Source: an uncultured Collinsella sp. (GTDB taxonomy: Bacteria > Actinomycetota > Coriobacteriia > Coriobacteriales > Coriobacteriaceae). Taken from it: 31,857 nucleotides of DNA. Positions 6,473 to 14,659 of this stretch are shown here, piece by piece. Each line of letters opens with the position of its first letter. Positions within the stretch are counted from its first letter, which is position 1. The DNA lies in the NCBI GenBank assembly GCA_902490325.1, contig CABUDJ010000016.1, positions 1 to 31,857 on the forward strand. Direction: 5' to 3'. The notes beneath the pieces were generated by a model. The model worked only from the letters and a program-made list of their open reading frames with translations. It searched no databases and was not told the DNA's origin. The position numbers and the translations under genes were made by a program.

Positions 6473-8188
6473 ATGACGGCCACACCGTGGGGATTCCGGG
6501 ACATATTGCCCGAGGAGGCTCAGGCGCGCGAGGAGATCGCGCTGACGGTGAAGGGCTGCTTTAGGGAGCATCATTACCTGCCGGTCGAGACGCCGCTACT
6601 CGAGGACAAGGGTTCGCTCGAGGAAGGCGGCCGCATTGCGGATACGCCGTTTAAGCTCTTTGATGACGACGGTCGCCTGTTGGTGGTCCGCCCCGACAAC
6701 ACGCTGCCGATCGTGCGCCTGGTTTCGACCCGCATGCGCGCGGCCGACCTGCCCCTGCGCCTGCGCTACGAGGCACCGGTGGTTCGCGAGTGTCAGCGCA
6801 ATGCCGGCGGCTCGCGTCAGTTTACGCAGCTGGGCTTTGAGCTTATCGGCGCGGGCGATACCGCGGGCGATGTCGAGATTGTTTCGCTGGTGGCGGAGGC
6901 CGTGCGTGAGCTGGCACTTCCCGATGCGCGCATTATCGCAGGTAGCGTGCGTCCGTTTAAGGAGCTGCTTGCGGCGTGCGAGGATCGCGAGCTGGCCGCC
7001 GAGGCCCTGCGCTGCGTGCACGCCAACGACTTTGTGGGCCTCGATGCCCGCGTGGCGGTAAGCGTCGAGTCCGATGCCGTCAAGGCCGCCATTAGCGAGC
7101 TGCCGCGTCTGCACGGCGGTGCCGAGGTGCTCGACCGCGTGGACGCGCTGCTGGAGGCTGCCGGTATCGCCGCGCCGCTGACGCGCGAGCTGCGTGCCCT
7201 GGTCGAGGGCCTGGCACCCGAGGACGCCCAGGTGCTGTCGTTCGACTTCTCTATCATGAACTCTTTCGATTACTACACGGGCCTGGTCTTTAAGGCCTAT
7301 GCCGGCGGCCTGCCCGATCCGGTGGGCTCGGGCGGTCGCTACGACTCCATCTTTACCGGCGCATTTGGCGACGGTATCGAGGTGCCGGCGGCGGGCTTCG
7401 CCTTTTCGCTCGAGCGCCTGGAGGCCGCTCGTACCTCGGCAGAGGACACCGCTTCCGACGGCGATCACGCCGCGGGCCGTGGCGCCGAGGGCCCGCTGCG
7501 CATCGCCGTGCCCAAGGGTTCGCTCAAGGCCGATACCCTCGACGTGCTCGAGGCCGCGGGTCTGGACGTCTCTGAGCTGCGCGATCCCGGCCGTCACCTG
7601 ATCGTGCGCGGCCGCGATACGCGTGCCGGAGAGGGCGCGGTCGGCGATATTGAGTTTGTCATCGTGCGCCCCAGCGACGCGCCGGCCTTTGTGGGGTGCG
7701 GCGGCGCCGACTGCGGCATCTGCGGCTGGGACTCGCTCATCGAGGCCGACCTCAACTTGCTGCAGCTGGTCGATCTGGGCTATGGCCTGTGCACCTTTAT
7801 TGAGGCGGAGCCCGCATGGCGCGCCGGCCAGGCCGAGCGCAACTATGCCCGCCGCGGGTCGCTTCGCGTGGCCACCAAGTATCCGCGCATCGCGAGTGCC
7901 TGGTATGCCGAGCGCGGCGTGAACGCCGATATCGTCTCACTGCACGGCAACATCGAGCTGGGCCCCATCGTCGGCATGACCGATCGCATCGTGGATATTA
8001 CCGCCACGGGTGCGACCCTGCGCGATAACGACCTGGTCATCACCGGCCGCATCATGGACTGCACGGCCCGCTTCTTTGTCAATCCGGGCGCCGCACGTCT
8101 GGATCCGCGCGTACGCAATCTGGCAGATCGCTTGGCGGCAGCCGTGAAGGGCAAGCATTTTGAGCCCGTTGCGGGCTCGGCACAATAG
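6473..8188 (+). CDS. hisZG: HisZ-HisG fusion: ATP phosphoribosyltransferase, regulatory plus catalytic parts
   Basis: A 571-residue protein catalysing the first step of histidine synthesis (ATP + PRPP to phosphoribosyl-ATP). Residues 1 to about 320 are HisZ, a HisRS-like regulatory domain: GFRDILPEEAQ at the N-terminus, RPDNTLPIVRL, QFTQLGFELIG, SFDYYTGLVFKAY and AGFAFSLERL. A roughly 20-residue Ala/Gly/Asp linker leads to short-form HisG at 342-571: LRIAVPKGSL, then LHGNIELGP and ITATGATLRDNDL. Short HisG normally needs HisZ as a separate subunit; here both are one chain with no stop or frameshift. The RBS GAGGAGG precedes the ATG. The usual GIVGKD segment of HisG reads CGICGWD, within a cysteine-rich stretch. 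Confidence 0.93.
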   Translation: MTATPWGFRDILPEEAQAREEIALTVKGCFREHHYLPVETPLLEDKGSLEEGGRIADTPFKLFDDDGRLLVVRPDNTLPIVRLVSTRMRAADLPLRLRYEAPVVRECQRNAGGSRQFTQLGFELIGAGDTAGDVEIVSLVAEAVRELALPDARIIAGSVRPFKELLAACEDRELAAEALRCVHANDFVGLDARVAVSVESDAVKAAISELPRLHGGAEVLDRVDALLEAAGIAAPLTRELRALVEGLAPEDAQVLSFDFSIMNSFDYYTGLVFKAYAGGLPDPVGSGGRYDSIFTGAFGDGIEVPAAGFAFSLERLEAARTSAEDTASDGDHAAGRGAEGPLRIAVPKGSLKADTLDVLEAAGLDVSELRDPGRHLIVRGRDTRAGEGAVGDIEFVIVRPSDAPAFVGCGGADCGICGWDSLIEADLNLLQLVDLGYGLCTFIEAEPAWRAGQAERNYARRGSLRVATKYPRIASAWYAERGVNADIVSLHGNIELGPIVGMTDRIVDITATGATLRDNDLVITGRIMDCTARFFVNPGAARLDPRVRNLADRLAAAVKGKHFEPVAGSAQ

Positions 8189-8293
8189 CGCGAGCACTCA
8201 CGGGCGCCCCAACGTCCGGGCTGCGGGCCGACTGGCGCCGCCGTCCGGCCTCTCGTTTTTCGAACACAACCTCGACCGATAGGGGATACCGAA

Positions 8294-9733
8294 ATGAAGA
8301 CCATCAAGCTTGCTCCCGGTGAGCGCCTCGTTACCAACCAGCTCAACCGCAAGGGCGTGCTGCCGCAAAACATCGTCGACGCCGCCCGCGATATCGTGGC
8401 CAACGTGCGCGCCAATGGCGATGCCGCGGTGCGCGACTACTGTCAGCGTTTTGACGGCGTCGAGCTGCAGAGCTTCCGTTTGCCGCAAGAGCAGATCGAT
8501 GCCGCGCTCGAAGGCCTTGATCCCGCCTTTGTCGCGGCGCTCGAAAAGGCTGCACGCCAGATTCGCGAGTTCCACCAGCGCGAGGTCGAGCAGAGCTGGT
8601 TTACCACGCGTGCGGACGGCACCATGCTCGGCGTTAAGGTGACCCCGCTCGCGGCGGCCGGCATCTATGTGCCGGGCGGTCGCGCGCAGTACCCTTCCAC
8701 CGTGCTTATGAACGCCATTCCCGCCAAGGTGGCCGGCGTCAAACGCGTGGTTATGGTGACCCCGCCGCAAAAGGATGGACTGATTAGCCCGTATACGCTC
8801 GCGGCCGCTAAACTCGGCGGCGTGGACGAGATCCATATGGTGGGCGGCGCCCAGGCCGTGGCCGCACTGGCGTACGGTACCGAGACCATTCCGCGCGTCG
8901 ACAAAATCACCGGCCCGGGCAACGCCTTTGTCGCCGCTGCCAAGCAGATTGTCTCGGGCGACGTGGGTATCGACATGGTCGCCGGTCCCTCCGAGGTCTG
9001 CGTGCTGGCCGATGCCACGGCCAAGCCTATGGTGGTCGCGGCCGACCTGATGGCTCAGGCCGAGCACGATCCGCTGGCAGCCTGCTATCTGGTGACCTGC
9101 GATGAGCAGTTTGCGCGCGAGGTCGAGGCCGGCATCGATATCCTGGTCGCGCAGTCGCCGCGTGCCGAGATCACGCGTGCCTCGCTCGACAATGAGGGCA
9201 CCATCGTGGTGGCCGCCGATATGGCTGCCGCCGTCGAGGCGGTGAACACCGTGGCGCCCGAGCACCTGGAGCTGCACTGCAAGGATGCGATGGGCCTGCT
9301 CGGCGGCATTCGCAACGCCGGCGCCATCTTTGTGGGCGCTTGGAGCTCCGAGCCGCTCGGCGATTATGTTGCCGGCCCCAACCACACGCTGCCGACCGGC
9401 GGTACGGCCATGTTCTCCAACCCGCTTTCGGTCGAAGAGTTCGTTAAGCGCTCGAGCGTCATTTGCTATACGCCCGAAGGTCTGCTCTCCGACGCTCCTG
9501 CTACGCAGCGCCTGGCCGAGGCCGAGGGCCTGTGGGCACACGCGCTTTCCGCCGCTCTTCGTCGCCGTGTGCTGGAACAGGGCGAGGATGCCGTGAGTGC
9601 CGAGTCGCTGGCCGCGGCCGACCTGACCAAGGTCGCCTGGCCGGGCGACGCCGTGGCGACGGTTGCCGAGGGCGTGGACCTGACGGCGGCTGCGGGCGCG
9701 GATGGCGCCGGTGTGACCGGTGGGGAGGCCTAA
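8294..9733 (+). CDS. hisD: Histidinol dehydrogenase
   Basis: A 479-residue HisD, which performs the last two steps (histidinol to histidinal to histidine, NAD- and Zn-dependent). Family blocks are present in order: YVPGGRAQYPSTVLMN, TGPGNAFVAAAKQ, DMVAGPSEV, AQAEHDPLA and GPNHTLPTGG. The histidines in AEHD and GPNHTLP fit zinc/catalytic roles. It is somewhat longer than typical (about 430) because of an Ala/Gly-rich C-terminal tail. AGGGGATACCGAA precedes the start. It is the second gene of the operon, 105 bp after hisZG and one base before hisC. Confidence 0.96.
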   Translation: MKTIKLAPGERLVTNQLNRKGVLPQNIVDAARDIVANVRANGDAAVRDYCQRFDGVELQSFRLPQEQIDAALEGLDPAFVAALEKAARQIREFHQREVEQSWFTTRADGTMLGVKVTPLAAAGIYVPGGRAQYPSTVLMNAIPAKVAGVKRVVMVTPPQKDGLISPYTLAAAKLGGVDEIHMVGGAQAVAALAYGTETIPRVDKITGPGNAFVAAAKQIVSGDVGIDMVAGPSEVCVLADATAKPMVVAADLMAQAEHDPLAACYLVTCDEQFAREVEAGIDILVAQSPRAEITRASLDNEGTIVVAADMAAAVEAVNTVAPEHLELHCKDAMGLLGGIRNAGAIFVGAWSSEPLGDYVAGPNHTLPTGGTAMFSNPLSVEEFVKRSSVICYTPEGLLSDAPATQRLAEAEGLWAHALSAALRRRVLEQGEDAVSAESLAAADLTKVAWPGDAVATVAEGVDLTAAAGADGAGVTGGEA

Positions 9734-9734
9734 T

Positions 9735-10850
9735 ATGGCCGAACTCACGCCGCGCATGAAGGAGCTCGTCCAGCCCTATCTGGCAGGCATTGAGCCCTAT
9801 GATCCCAACTTTACGCCCACGCGCATCAACCTTTCGGCCAACGAGAACACCTATCCCGTGCCGGCCGGCGTGCGCGAGGCGGTCGACGCCGCCCTGGCTG
9901 CCACGCCGTTCAACCGTTATCCCGATCCCATGTCTAACGACCTGCGCGACGAGCTAGCCGCCTGGCATGGCGTGACGCGCGAGAATATCTGCGTGGGCAA
10001 CGGTGGCGACGAACTGCTCTATAACTACCTGCTGGCGTTTGGCGGCGCGGGGCGGACCCTGCTCAACTGTCCGCCGTGCTTTAGCGAGTATGCGTTCTTT
10101 GCGTCGCTGTGCCAGACCGAGGTGCGCGACGTGTGGCGCGACCCGGCGACCTTTGAGCTCGATCAAGCGGCTGTGCTCGCGGCGGCGCCCGAGTGCAACC
10201 TGGCAATCGTGACCTCGCCCAACAATCCCACGGGCGATGTGGCGCCGCTCGACTTTGTCGCGGCCCTGTGCGATGCATGCCCCGGCATGGTGATGGTCGA
10301 CGAGGCCTACGTTGAGTTTGCCGACGATTCGTTTGGCGCGGCCACCACGGCGCAGGGACTTATCGCCGAGTATCCCAACCTGGTGATTCTGCATACGCTG
10401 TCCAAGGCGTTTGGCGCCGCCGGCACACGTCTGGGCTATGTGATCGCGGCGTCCGAGGTCATCGACGTGTTCGCGGCGATTCGCCAGATCTACTCGGTCA
10501 ACGTGCTGAGCCAGGCCGCAGCGCTTGCCTGCGTGCGTGCCCGCGATGCATACGCACCCGTGGTGGCGCAGGTTGCATCCGAGCGCGAGCGCGAGCTGTG
10601 CGCCCTACGCGCAATGGCTGCCGAGGGCTTGCCCGTGGAGGTATGGCCGAGCGCGGCGAATTTTGTGCTCGCGCGCACGCCGCATGCCACGCGCGTGCGC
10701 GAGCGTCTGCGCGACGAGTATTCGATTCTGGTGCGCGACTTTAGCTACGCGCCGGGACTCGCGGATTGTCTGCGCATTACCGTGGGCACCCCGCAGGAAA
10801 ACGATGAGGTGCTGACCGCGTTTGCCGCGCTGGTGAAGGAGGAGATGTAG
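9735..10850 (+). CDS. hisC: Histidinol-phosphate aminotransferase
   Basis: A 371-residue class I/II PLP aminotransferase converting imidazole-acetol phosphate to histidinol phosphate. Visible features are the N-terminal INLSANENTYP block, the GNGGDELL segment, the TSPNNPTGD motif, DEAYVEFAD, and HTLSKAFGAAGTRLGY containing the PLP-binding lysine. The ATG at 9735 is one base after the hisD stop and follows GGGGAGG at 9722-9728. An in-frame GTG at 9720 would place that RBS inside the gene, so the ATG is preferred. The stop abuts the hisB ATG. Confidence 0.95.
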   Translation: MAELTPRMKELVQPYLAGIEPYDPNFTPTRINLSANENTYPVPAGVREAVDAALAATPFNRYPDPMSNDLRDELAAWHGVTRENICVGNGGDELLYNYLLAFGGAGRTLLNCPPCFSEYAFFASLCQTEVRDVWRDPATFELDQAAVLAAAPECNLAIVTSPNNPTGDVAPLDFVAALCDACPGMVMVDEAYVEFADDSFGAATTAQGLIAEYPNLVILHTLSKAFGAAGTRLGYVIAASEVIDVFAAIRQIYSVNVLSQAAALACVRARDAYAPVVAQVASERERELCALRAMAAEGLPVEVWPSAANFVLARTPHATRVRERLRDEYSILVRDFSYAPGLADCLRITVGTPQENDEVLTAFAALVKEEM

Positions 10851-11438
10851 ATGGATCGCTATGCCGAGGTAACCCGCAAGACGGGCGAGACCGACATTGT
10901 CGTAAAGCTCGACCTGGACGGATCTGGCGTGTGCGATATCTCGACCGGCGTGCCGTTTTTCGACCACATGCTCAATGCTTTTGGCCGCCATGGCCTGTTC
11001 GATCTGACGGTGCACGCGGTGGGCGACGTGGAGGTCGATGCGCACCACACCGTCGAGGACACGGGTATTGTGCTGGGCGAGGCGTTTTGTCAGGCGCTGG
11101 GCGACAAGGCGGGCATTACGCGCTTTGCCGACGCGGCGATCGCCATGGACGAGACGCTTGTGATGGCTGCTGTTGATATTTCGGGCCGCGGGCAGGCCTA
11201 CTGCGAGCTGCCCGTGCCGACCGAGCGCGTGGGCAGCTTCGATACCGAGCTGGCGGTCGAGTTCTTCTACGCCTTCGCGCGCGATGCCAAGCTCACGCTG
11301 CATGTGCGCGAGCTGGCGGGCGGCAACTCGCATCACATTATCGAGGCCGCCTTTAAGGCCGTGGGCCGCACGATGCGCCACGCCTGCGAGCTCGATCCCC
11401 GCGTGCAGGGCATCCCTAGCACCAAAGGCTCACTGTAA
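10851..11438 (+). CDS. hisB: Imidazoleglycerol-phosphate dehydratase
   Basis: A 195-residue, single-domain HisB with no phosphatase domain. The repeated metal-binding motifs are clear: FFDHMLNAFGRHG and DAHHTVEDTGI in the first half, and NSHHIIEAAFKAVG in the second. It forms imidazole-acetol phosphate from IGP. It starts directly after the hisC TAG with GGAGGAG upstream. Because this HisB lacks the phosphatase half, a separate histidinol-phosphatase is needed, and a PHP-type candidate lies at 14660-15571. Confidence 0.96.
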   Translation: MDRYAEVTRKTGETDIVVKLDLDGSGVCDISTGVPFFDHMLNAFGRHGLFDLTVHAVGDVEVDAHHTVEDTGIVLGEAFCQALGDKAGITRFADAAIAMDETLVMAAVDISGRGQAYCELPVPTERVGSFDTELAVEFFYAFARDAKLTLHVRELAGGNSHHIIEAAFKAVGRTMRHACELDPRVQGIPSTKGSL

Positions 11439-11453
11439 CCGCTACAAAGGCAG

Positions 11454-11492
11454 AAACCACCACGAAGGTGCCTGTCCCCTTTGTGGTGGTTT
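11454..11492 (+). repeat. Intra-operon hairpin between hisB and hisH
   Basis: AAACCACCACGAAGG (11454-11468) pairs with CCTTTGTGGTGGTTT (11478-11492), with one mismatch in 15, and is followed by a T. It carries a GGTGCCTGTCCCC core. It resembles a terminator but sits inside the his operon, 28 bp upstream of hisH, so it may act as an attenuator, a processing site or a repeat insertion. Confidence 0.65.
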
Positions 11493-11519
11493 TCGGACAA
11501 GATGAGGAGGAGGGGTCGC

Positions 11520-12221
11520 GTGGGCGAACCGAAGATCGTGGTGGTCGACTACCACAAGGGCAACTTGTCGAGCGTCGTGCGCGGGCTTGCGCGCGCCGGT
11601 GCCGCTGCCTGCACGTCGGACGACCCGGAGCAGATCCGCCGCGCCGACGGCCTGGTCATCCCGGGCGTGGGTGCGTTCTATGACGCGATCGCCTTTATAC
11701 GCCAGAGCGGCGAGGAGGCGGCCGTGCTCGATGCCGTCGCCGCCGGAACTCCGCTGCTCGGCATCTGCCTGGGCCTTCAGCTCTTTTTTGAGCGTGGCAA
11801 CGAGGGCGTGCCTGCGGACGAGGGCATGGCTGCAGACGGCAGCACCCCTGAGCAGTCTGGCGGCCCCTGGGTCGATGGCCTGGGCATCATGCGCGGTTCG
11901 TGCACGCGCTTGGAGTCGAGTCGCCTGAAGGTGCCGCACGTGGGCTGGGACCAGGTGCACATGACGCCCGCCGGGGCGGCCGATCCGTTGCTCGCCGGTT
12001 TTGCCGAGGGCGCCAACATGTACTTCACCCACAGCTACGCGGTGGCCGACGACGCCGATGCCGCTGATGTTTTGGCGTGCACGCACTACACGCGGAGTTT
12101 CCCGTGCATTGTGCGTCACGGCAACGTGTGGGGCTGCCAGTTCCATCCCGAGAAATCCTCGGCCCTGGGACAGCGCATTCTTAAGAACTTCGTCAACATC
12201 GTCGAGGAGGCCGGCCGATGA
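11520..12221 (+). CDS. hisH: Imidazole glycerol phosphate synthase, glutaminase subunit
   Basis: A 233-residue class I glutamine amidotransferase. It starts IVVVDYHKGNLSSV, carries the nucleophile Cys in GICLGLQLFFE, and has the catalytic His/Glu pair in QFHPEKSS near the C-terminus. It supplies ammonia to HisF. The GTG at 11520 is chosen because AGGAGGAGGGG lies just upstream and the conserved sequence begins at once; the longer in-frame extension from 11481 would run through the hairpin. The last four bases overlap the hisA ATG (ATGA). A short insertion with Asp/Ala/Ser-rich sequence lies near residues 98-116. Confidence 0.94.
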   Translation: MGEPKIVVVDYHKGNLSSVVRGLARAGAAACTSDDPEQIRRADGLVIPGVGAFYDAIAFIRQSGEEAAVLDAVAAGTPLLGICLGLQLFFERGNEGVPADEGMAADGSTPEQSGGPWVDGLGIMRGSCTRLESSRLKVPHVGWDQVHMTPAGAADPLLAGFAEGANMYFTHSYAVADDADAADVLACTHYTRSFPCIVRHGNVWGCQFHPEKSSALGQRILKNFVNIVEEAGR

Positions 12222-12961
12222 TCCTGTTTCCTGCAATCGATTTGATCGGCGGCAAGGTCGTGCGCCTGGAGCGCGGCGATCGGAGCCGCTGCAAGGTATA
12301 TTCCGACGACCCCGTGGCCGTCGCCCGCTCCTTTGCCGAGCAGGGTGCGAGCTGGGTGCACGTCGTCGACCTGTCCGCTGCCTTTGGCGAGGACGAGGAC
12401 ACGTGCGCTGCCAACTCGGCGGCGATCGAGGCCATCTGCGGCGTCGACGGCCTGTCCGTGGACGTGGGCGGCGGCGTCCGCTCGCTCGCGCGCATCGACG
12501 AGTTGGCCGGCTATGGTGCTCGCCGCATTGCGCTGGGCACCGTGCTGGTGACCGAGCCGGGTTTTGCCGAGGTGGCAGCCCAAGGCTTTGGCGAGCTGTT
12601 GGTGGCAGATATTGCCGCGCGCGACGGCCAGGTCAAGGTGAATGGCTGGCGCGACGGCGCGGGCGTGGCGCTCGACGATGCCGTGGCGCAGCTTTCCGAG
12701 CTGGGCTTTAAGCATCTGGTGTATACCGACATCGCGCGCGATGGCATGCAGACGGGCATCGATGTGGCGGCGTATCGCCATGTGGCCGATGTCGCGGGCT
12801 TTCCCGTTGTGGCTTCGGGCGGTATATCGACGCTCGACGACATCCGCGCGCTGGCCGCGGTGGGCGAGGGCGCGATTGAAGGCGCCATTACCGGCCGTGC
12901 GCTCTACGAAGGCAACTTTATGCTGGCCCAGGCGCTGGCCGCCGCCCGAGGGGAGGAGTAG
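12218..12961 (+). CDS. hisA: Phosphoribosylformimino-AICAR-phosphate isomerase
   Basis: A 247-residue (beta-alpha)8 barrel, ProFAR isomerase. The start ILFPAIDLIGGKVVRL carries the catalytic Asp (AIDL). The phosphate-binding VDVGGGVRS half-motif, the YTDIARDGMQTG block (second catalytic Asp) and VVASGGIST follow. It overlaps hisH by 4 bp and is followed within 3 bp by hisF, a tightly coupled arrangement for consecutive enzymes. Confidence 0.95.
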   Translation: MILFPAIDLIGGKVVRLERGDRSRCKVYSDDPVAVARSFAEQGASWVHVVDLSAAFGEDEDTCAANSAAIEAICGVDGLSVDVGGGVRSLARIDELAGYGARRIALGTVLVTEPGFAEVAAQGFGELLVADIAARDGQVKVNGWRDGAGVALDDAVAQLSELGFKHLVYTDIARDGMQTGIDVAAYRHVADVAGFPVVASGGISTLDDIRALAAVGEGAIEGAITGRALYEGNFMLAQALAAARGEE

Positions 12962-12964
12962 CCC

Positions 12965-13698
12965 ATGCTTACCAAACGCGTAATTCCCTGTCTGGATGTT
13001 AAGGACGGCCGCGTGGTTAAGGGCGTCAACTTTGTGAGCCTGCGCGATGCGGGCGACCCGGTGGAGCTGGCCCGCGCCTACGACCGCGAGGGTGCGGACG
13101 AGGTTGTATTTTTGGACATTACCGCGACGAGCGACAACCGCGCGACGACCATCGAGATGGCGGCGCACGCGGCCGAAGAGCTTGCTATTCCCTATACCGT
13201 GGGCGGCGGTTTCCGCGACTTGGTGGGCATGCGCACCATGGTTGCAGCCGGTGCCGACAAGGTATCGCTCAACTCTGCCGCCGTGCGCGACCCGTCGCTG
13301 ATTAGCCAGGCTGCCGCGGCGTTTGGCAGCCAGGCCGTGGTCGTGGCGATCGATGCCAAGCGCGTCGGCCTGCCTGGCGAGCCGGTCTGGATGCGTTGGA
13401 ATGGGCCGCCGAGGCGGAGCGGCTGGGCGCCGGCGAGATTCTGCTCACCAGCATGGACCGCGACGGCACCAAGGCGGGCTTCGATCTGGCGCTTACCCGC
13501 GCCGTGGCGCGCGCGGTGCCGATTCCCGTCATCGCGAGCGGTGGCGTGGGCACGCTCGAGCATTTTGCCGAGGGCGTGATCGAGGGCGAAGCCGACGCCG
13601 TGCTGGCGGCCAGCGTCTTTCACTTTGGAACGTTCAGCATTCGCCAGGTGAAGGAGTATATGGCCTCGCAGGGCATCCCTGTCAGGTTGGACTTCTAG
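12965..13698 (+). pseudogene. hisF: Imidazole glycerol phosphate synthase cyclase subunit, frameshifted by internal deletion
   Basis: The reading frame begins as normal HisF: MLTKRVIPCLDVKDGRVVKG, FLDITATSD, PYTVGGGFRD, GADKVSLNS, then AVVVAIDAKRV at about 13330-13365. Past 13380 this frame turns to nonsense and runs to 13579. The true C-terminal half resumes in another frame: GLDALEWAAEAERLGAGEILLTSMDRDGT through ASGGVGTLEHF and AASVFHFG, to a stop at 13698. Between AIDAKRV and GLDALEW, HisF proteins have about 15 residues with a conserved glycine-rich GGRK-like loop; here that loop is missing, so around 40 bp are deleted. Short GCCGG-type direct repeats around the joint could have mediated this. 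The alternative is an assembly or sequencing error. As written, no full-length cyclase can be made. Confidence 0.85.
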
Positions 13699-13704
13699 CG
13701 CTGC

Positions 13705-13803
13705 GGCTTGCCCAGGCACCGCATCTTGCCGCTCAAACCGTCGCTCGCGTACCAAAGTACGCGTCGCTCCTCTTTCGCGGCAACCTGCGGCACCTGGACA
13801 ACC
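13705..13803. repeat. Large inverted repeat between hisF and hisI
   Basis: Arms at 13705-13732 and 13777-13803 pair over about 27 nt with a few mismatches (GGCTTGCCCAGGCACCGCA against GGTTGTCCAGGTGCCGCA, then TTGCCGC with GCGGCAA). An inner hairpin GCGTAC-CAAA-GTACGC occupies 13747-13762. It fills most of the gap between two his genes. No open frame or RNA gene is seen within it. Confidence 0.75.
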
Positions 13804-13846
13804 CTCGCCGACCTGTGGGGCTTACTGTTATTACTTGGGAGAAATG

Positions 13847-14176
13847 ATGACTGAGGTAGTAGAAGCTGCTGATCTTAAATACGACGCCCACGGGCTGATT
13901 CCTTGTGTGGTTCAGCAGTATGACACCGGTGAGGTGCTTATGGTTGCTTGGATGAACGAGGAATCGGTGGGGCTGACGCTCAAGACCGGCACCACGTGGT
14001 TTTGGAGCCGCAGCCGCCAGGAGCTCTGGAACAAGGGCGCGACGAGTGGCAATATGCAGGAGGTTAAGGAACTCTGGACCGACTGCGATAGCGATACGCT
14101 GCTGGTCAAGGTGGACTCGCCGGGTCCGGCCTGCCATACCGGCAACCGTACCTGCTTCTTTAAGAAACTCGCGTAG
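13847..14176 (+). CDS. hisI: Phosphoribosyl-AMP cyclohydrolase
   Basis: A 109-residue single-domain HisI that opens the adenine ring of PR-AMP. Conserved features are the VAWMNEES block, the TTWFWSRSRQELWNKGATSGN segment, CDSDTLLVKVDSPGPACHTG, and the final NRTCFF. The Cys/His and Asp residues in CDSDT, GPACHTG and TCF form the zinc and magnesium sites. ATG codons at 13844 and 13847 are both possible; 13847 gives better spacing from the GGGAGA ribosome-binding site. Unlike enterobacterial HisIE, the HisE activity is a separate gene 45 bp downstream. Confidence 0.93.
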   Translation: MTEVVEAADLKYDAHGLIPCVVQQYDTGEVLMVAWMNEESVGLTLKTGTTWFWSRSRQELWNKGATSGNMQEVKELWTDCDSDTLLVKVDSPGPACHTGNRTCFFKKLA

Positions 14177-14221
14177 GGCGGGCGCTCGATTAGACGCTCG
14201 GCCACCAGAAAGGATTGAACT

Positions 14222-14539
14222 ATGGGTGTGCGCACCGCAAACGTTCAGGATGGAAATATCGGAGAGACGCTGACAAGTCTGGTCGAGGTGATTCACGGTC
14301 GTCGTGATGCATCGCCGCAGGAGAGCTATACCGCGCGTCTGCTGACCGACGTCGAGGACGAGCTGCTCAAGAAGCTTGCCGAGGAGGCGAGCGAGGTGAT
14401 CATGGCCTGCAAGGATAACGATCACGATCACATCCGCTACGAGGCTGGCGACCTGATCTACCACCTGCTCGTGACGCTCGAGCGCTACGGCATCACCCTC
14501 GACGAACTGGCCGGCGAACTCAACGCCCGCCGCCACTAG
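14222..14539 (+). CDS. hisE: Phosphoribosyl-ATP pyrophosphatase
   Basis: A 105-residue all-alpha pyrophosphohydrolase of the MazG/HisE superfamily that converts PR-ATP to PR-AMP. The signature KLAEEASEVIMACKDNDHDHIRYEAGDLIYHLLV (about 51-84) contains the EExxE and ExxD metal-binding residues. AGAAAGGATTGAACT precedes the ATG. It is the last gene of the operon and is followed by a palindromic repeat rather than a typical T-rich terminator. Confidence 0.94.
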   Translation: MGVRTANVQDGNIGETLTSLVEVIHGRRDASPQESYTARLLTDVEDELLKKLAEEASEVIMACKDNDHDHIRYEAGDLIYHLLVTLERYGITLDELAGELNARRH

Positions 14540-14578
14540 TCGTTTGGGACAGTCTTTGTTGGTGCAACGGGGTCATGG

Positions 14579-14647
14579 AAGTTGCGGTGAAATAGGGACT
14601 GTTTAAGCGCTTCATCAGGCAAAACAATCCCTATTCCACCGCAACTT
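14579..14647. repeat. Palindromic repeat family 1 (TTGCGGTG hairpin), copy 1
   Basis: Arms AAGTTGCGGTGAAATA (left) and TATTCCACCGCAACTT (right) pair with one A/C mismatch, and the inner stem continues (GGGACTGTTT with AAACAATCCC). It lies between convergent hisE and the PHP phosphatase. Two more copies are at 21289 and 22845. Confidence 0.85.
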
Positions 14648-14659
14648 ATGAAGGGATGG

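Noticed and set aside
6444..6476. Ten-codon leader peptide overlapping the hisZG start
   Set aside because: It has a single histidine codon, no RBS, and no terminator/antiterminator pair, so it does not look like a his attenuator.
8198..9757. Minus-strand open frame of 519 codons opposite hisD
   Set aside because: Shadow of an intact hisD; no motif or start signal.
13370..13400. Programmed ribosomal frameshift rescuing hisF
   Set aside because: No slippery heptamer or downstream stimulator is visible, and conserved residues are missing at the joint, so shifting frame alone would not restore HisF.
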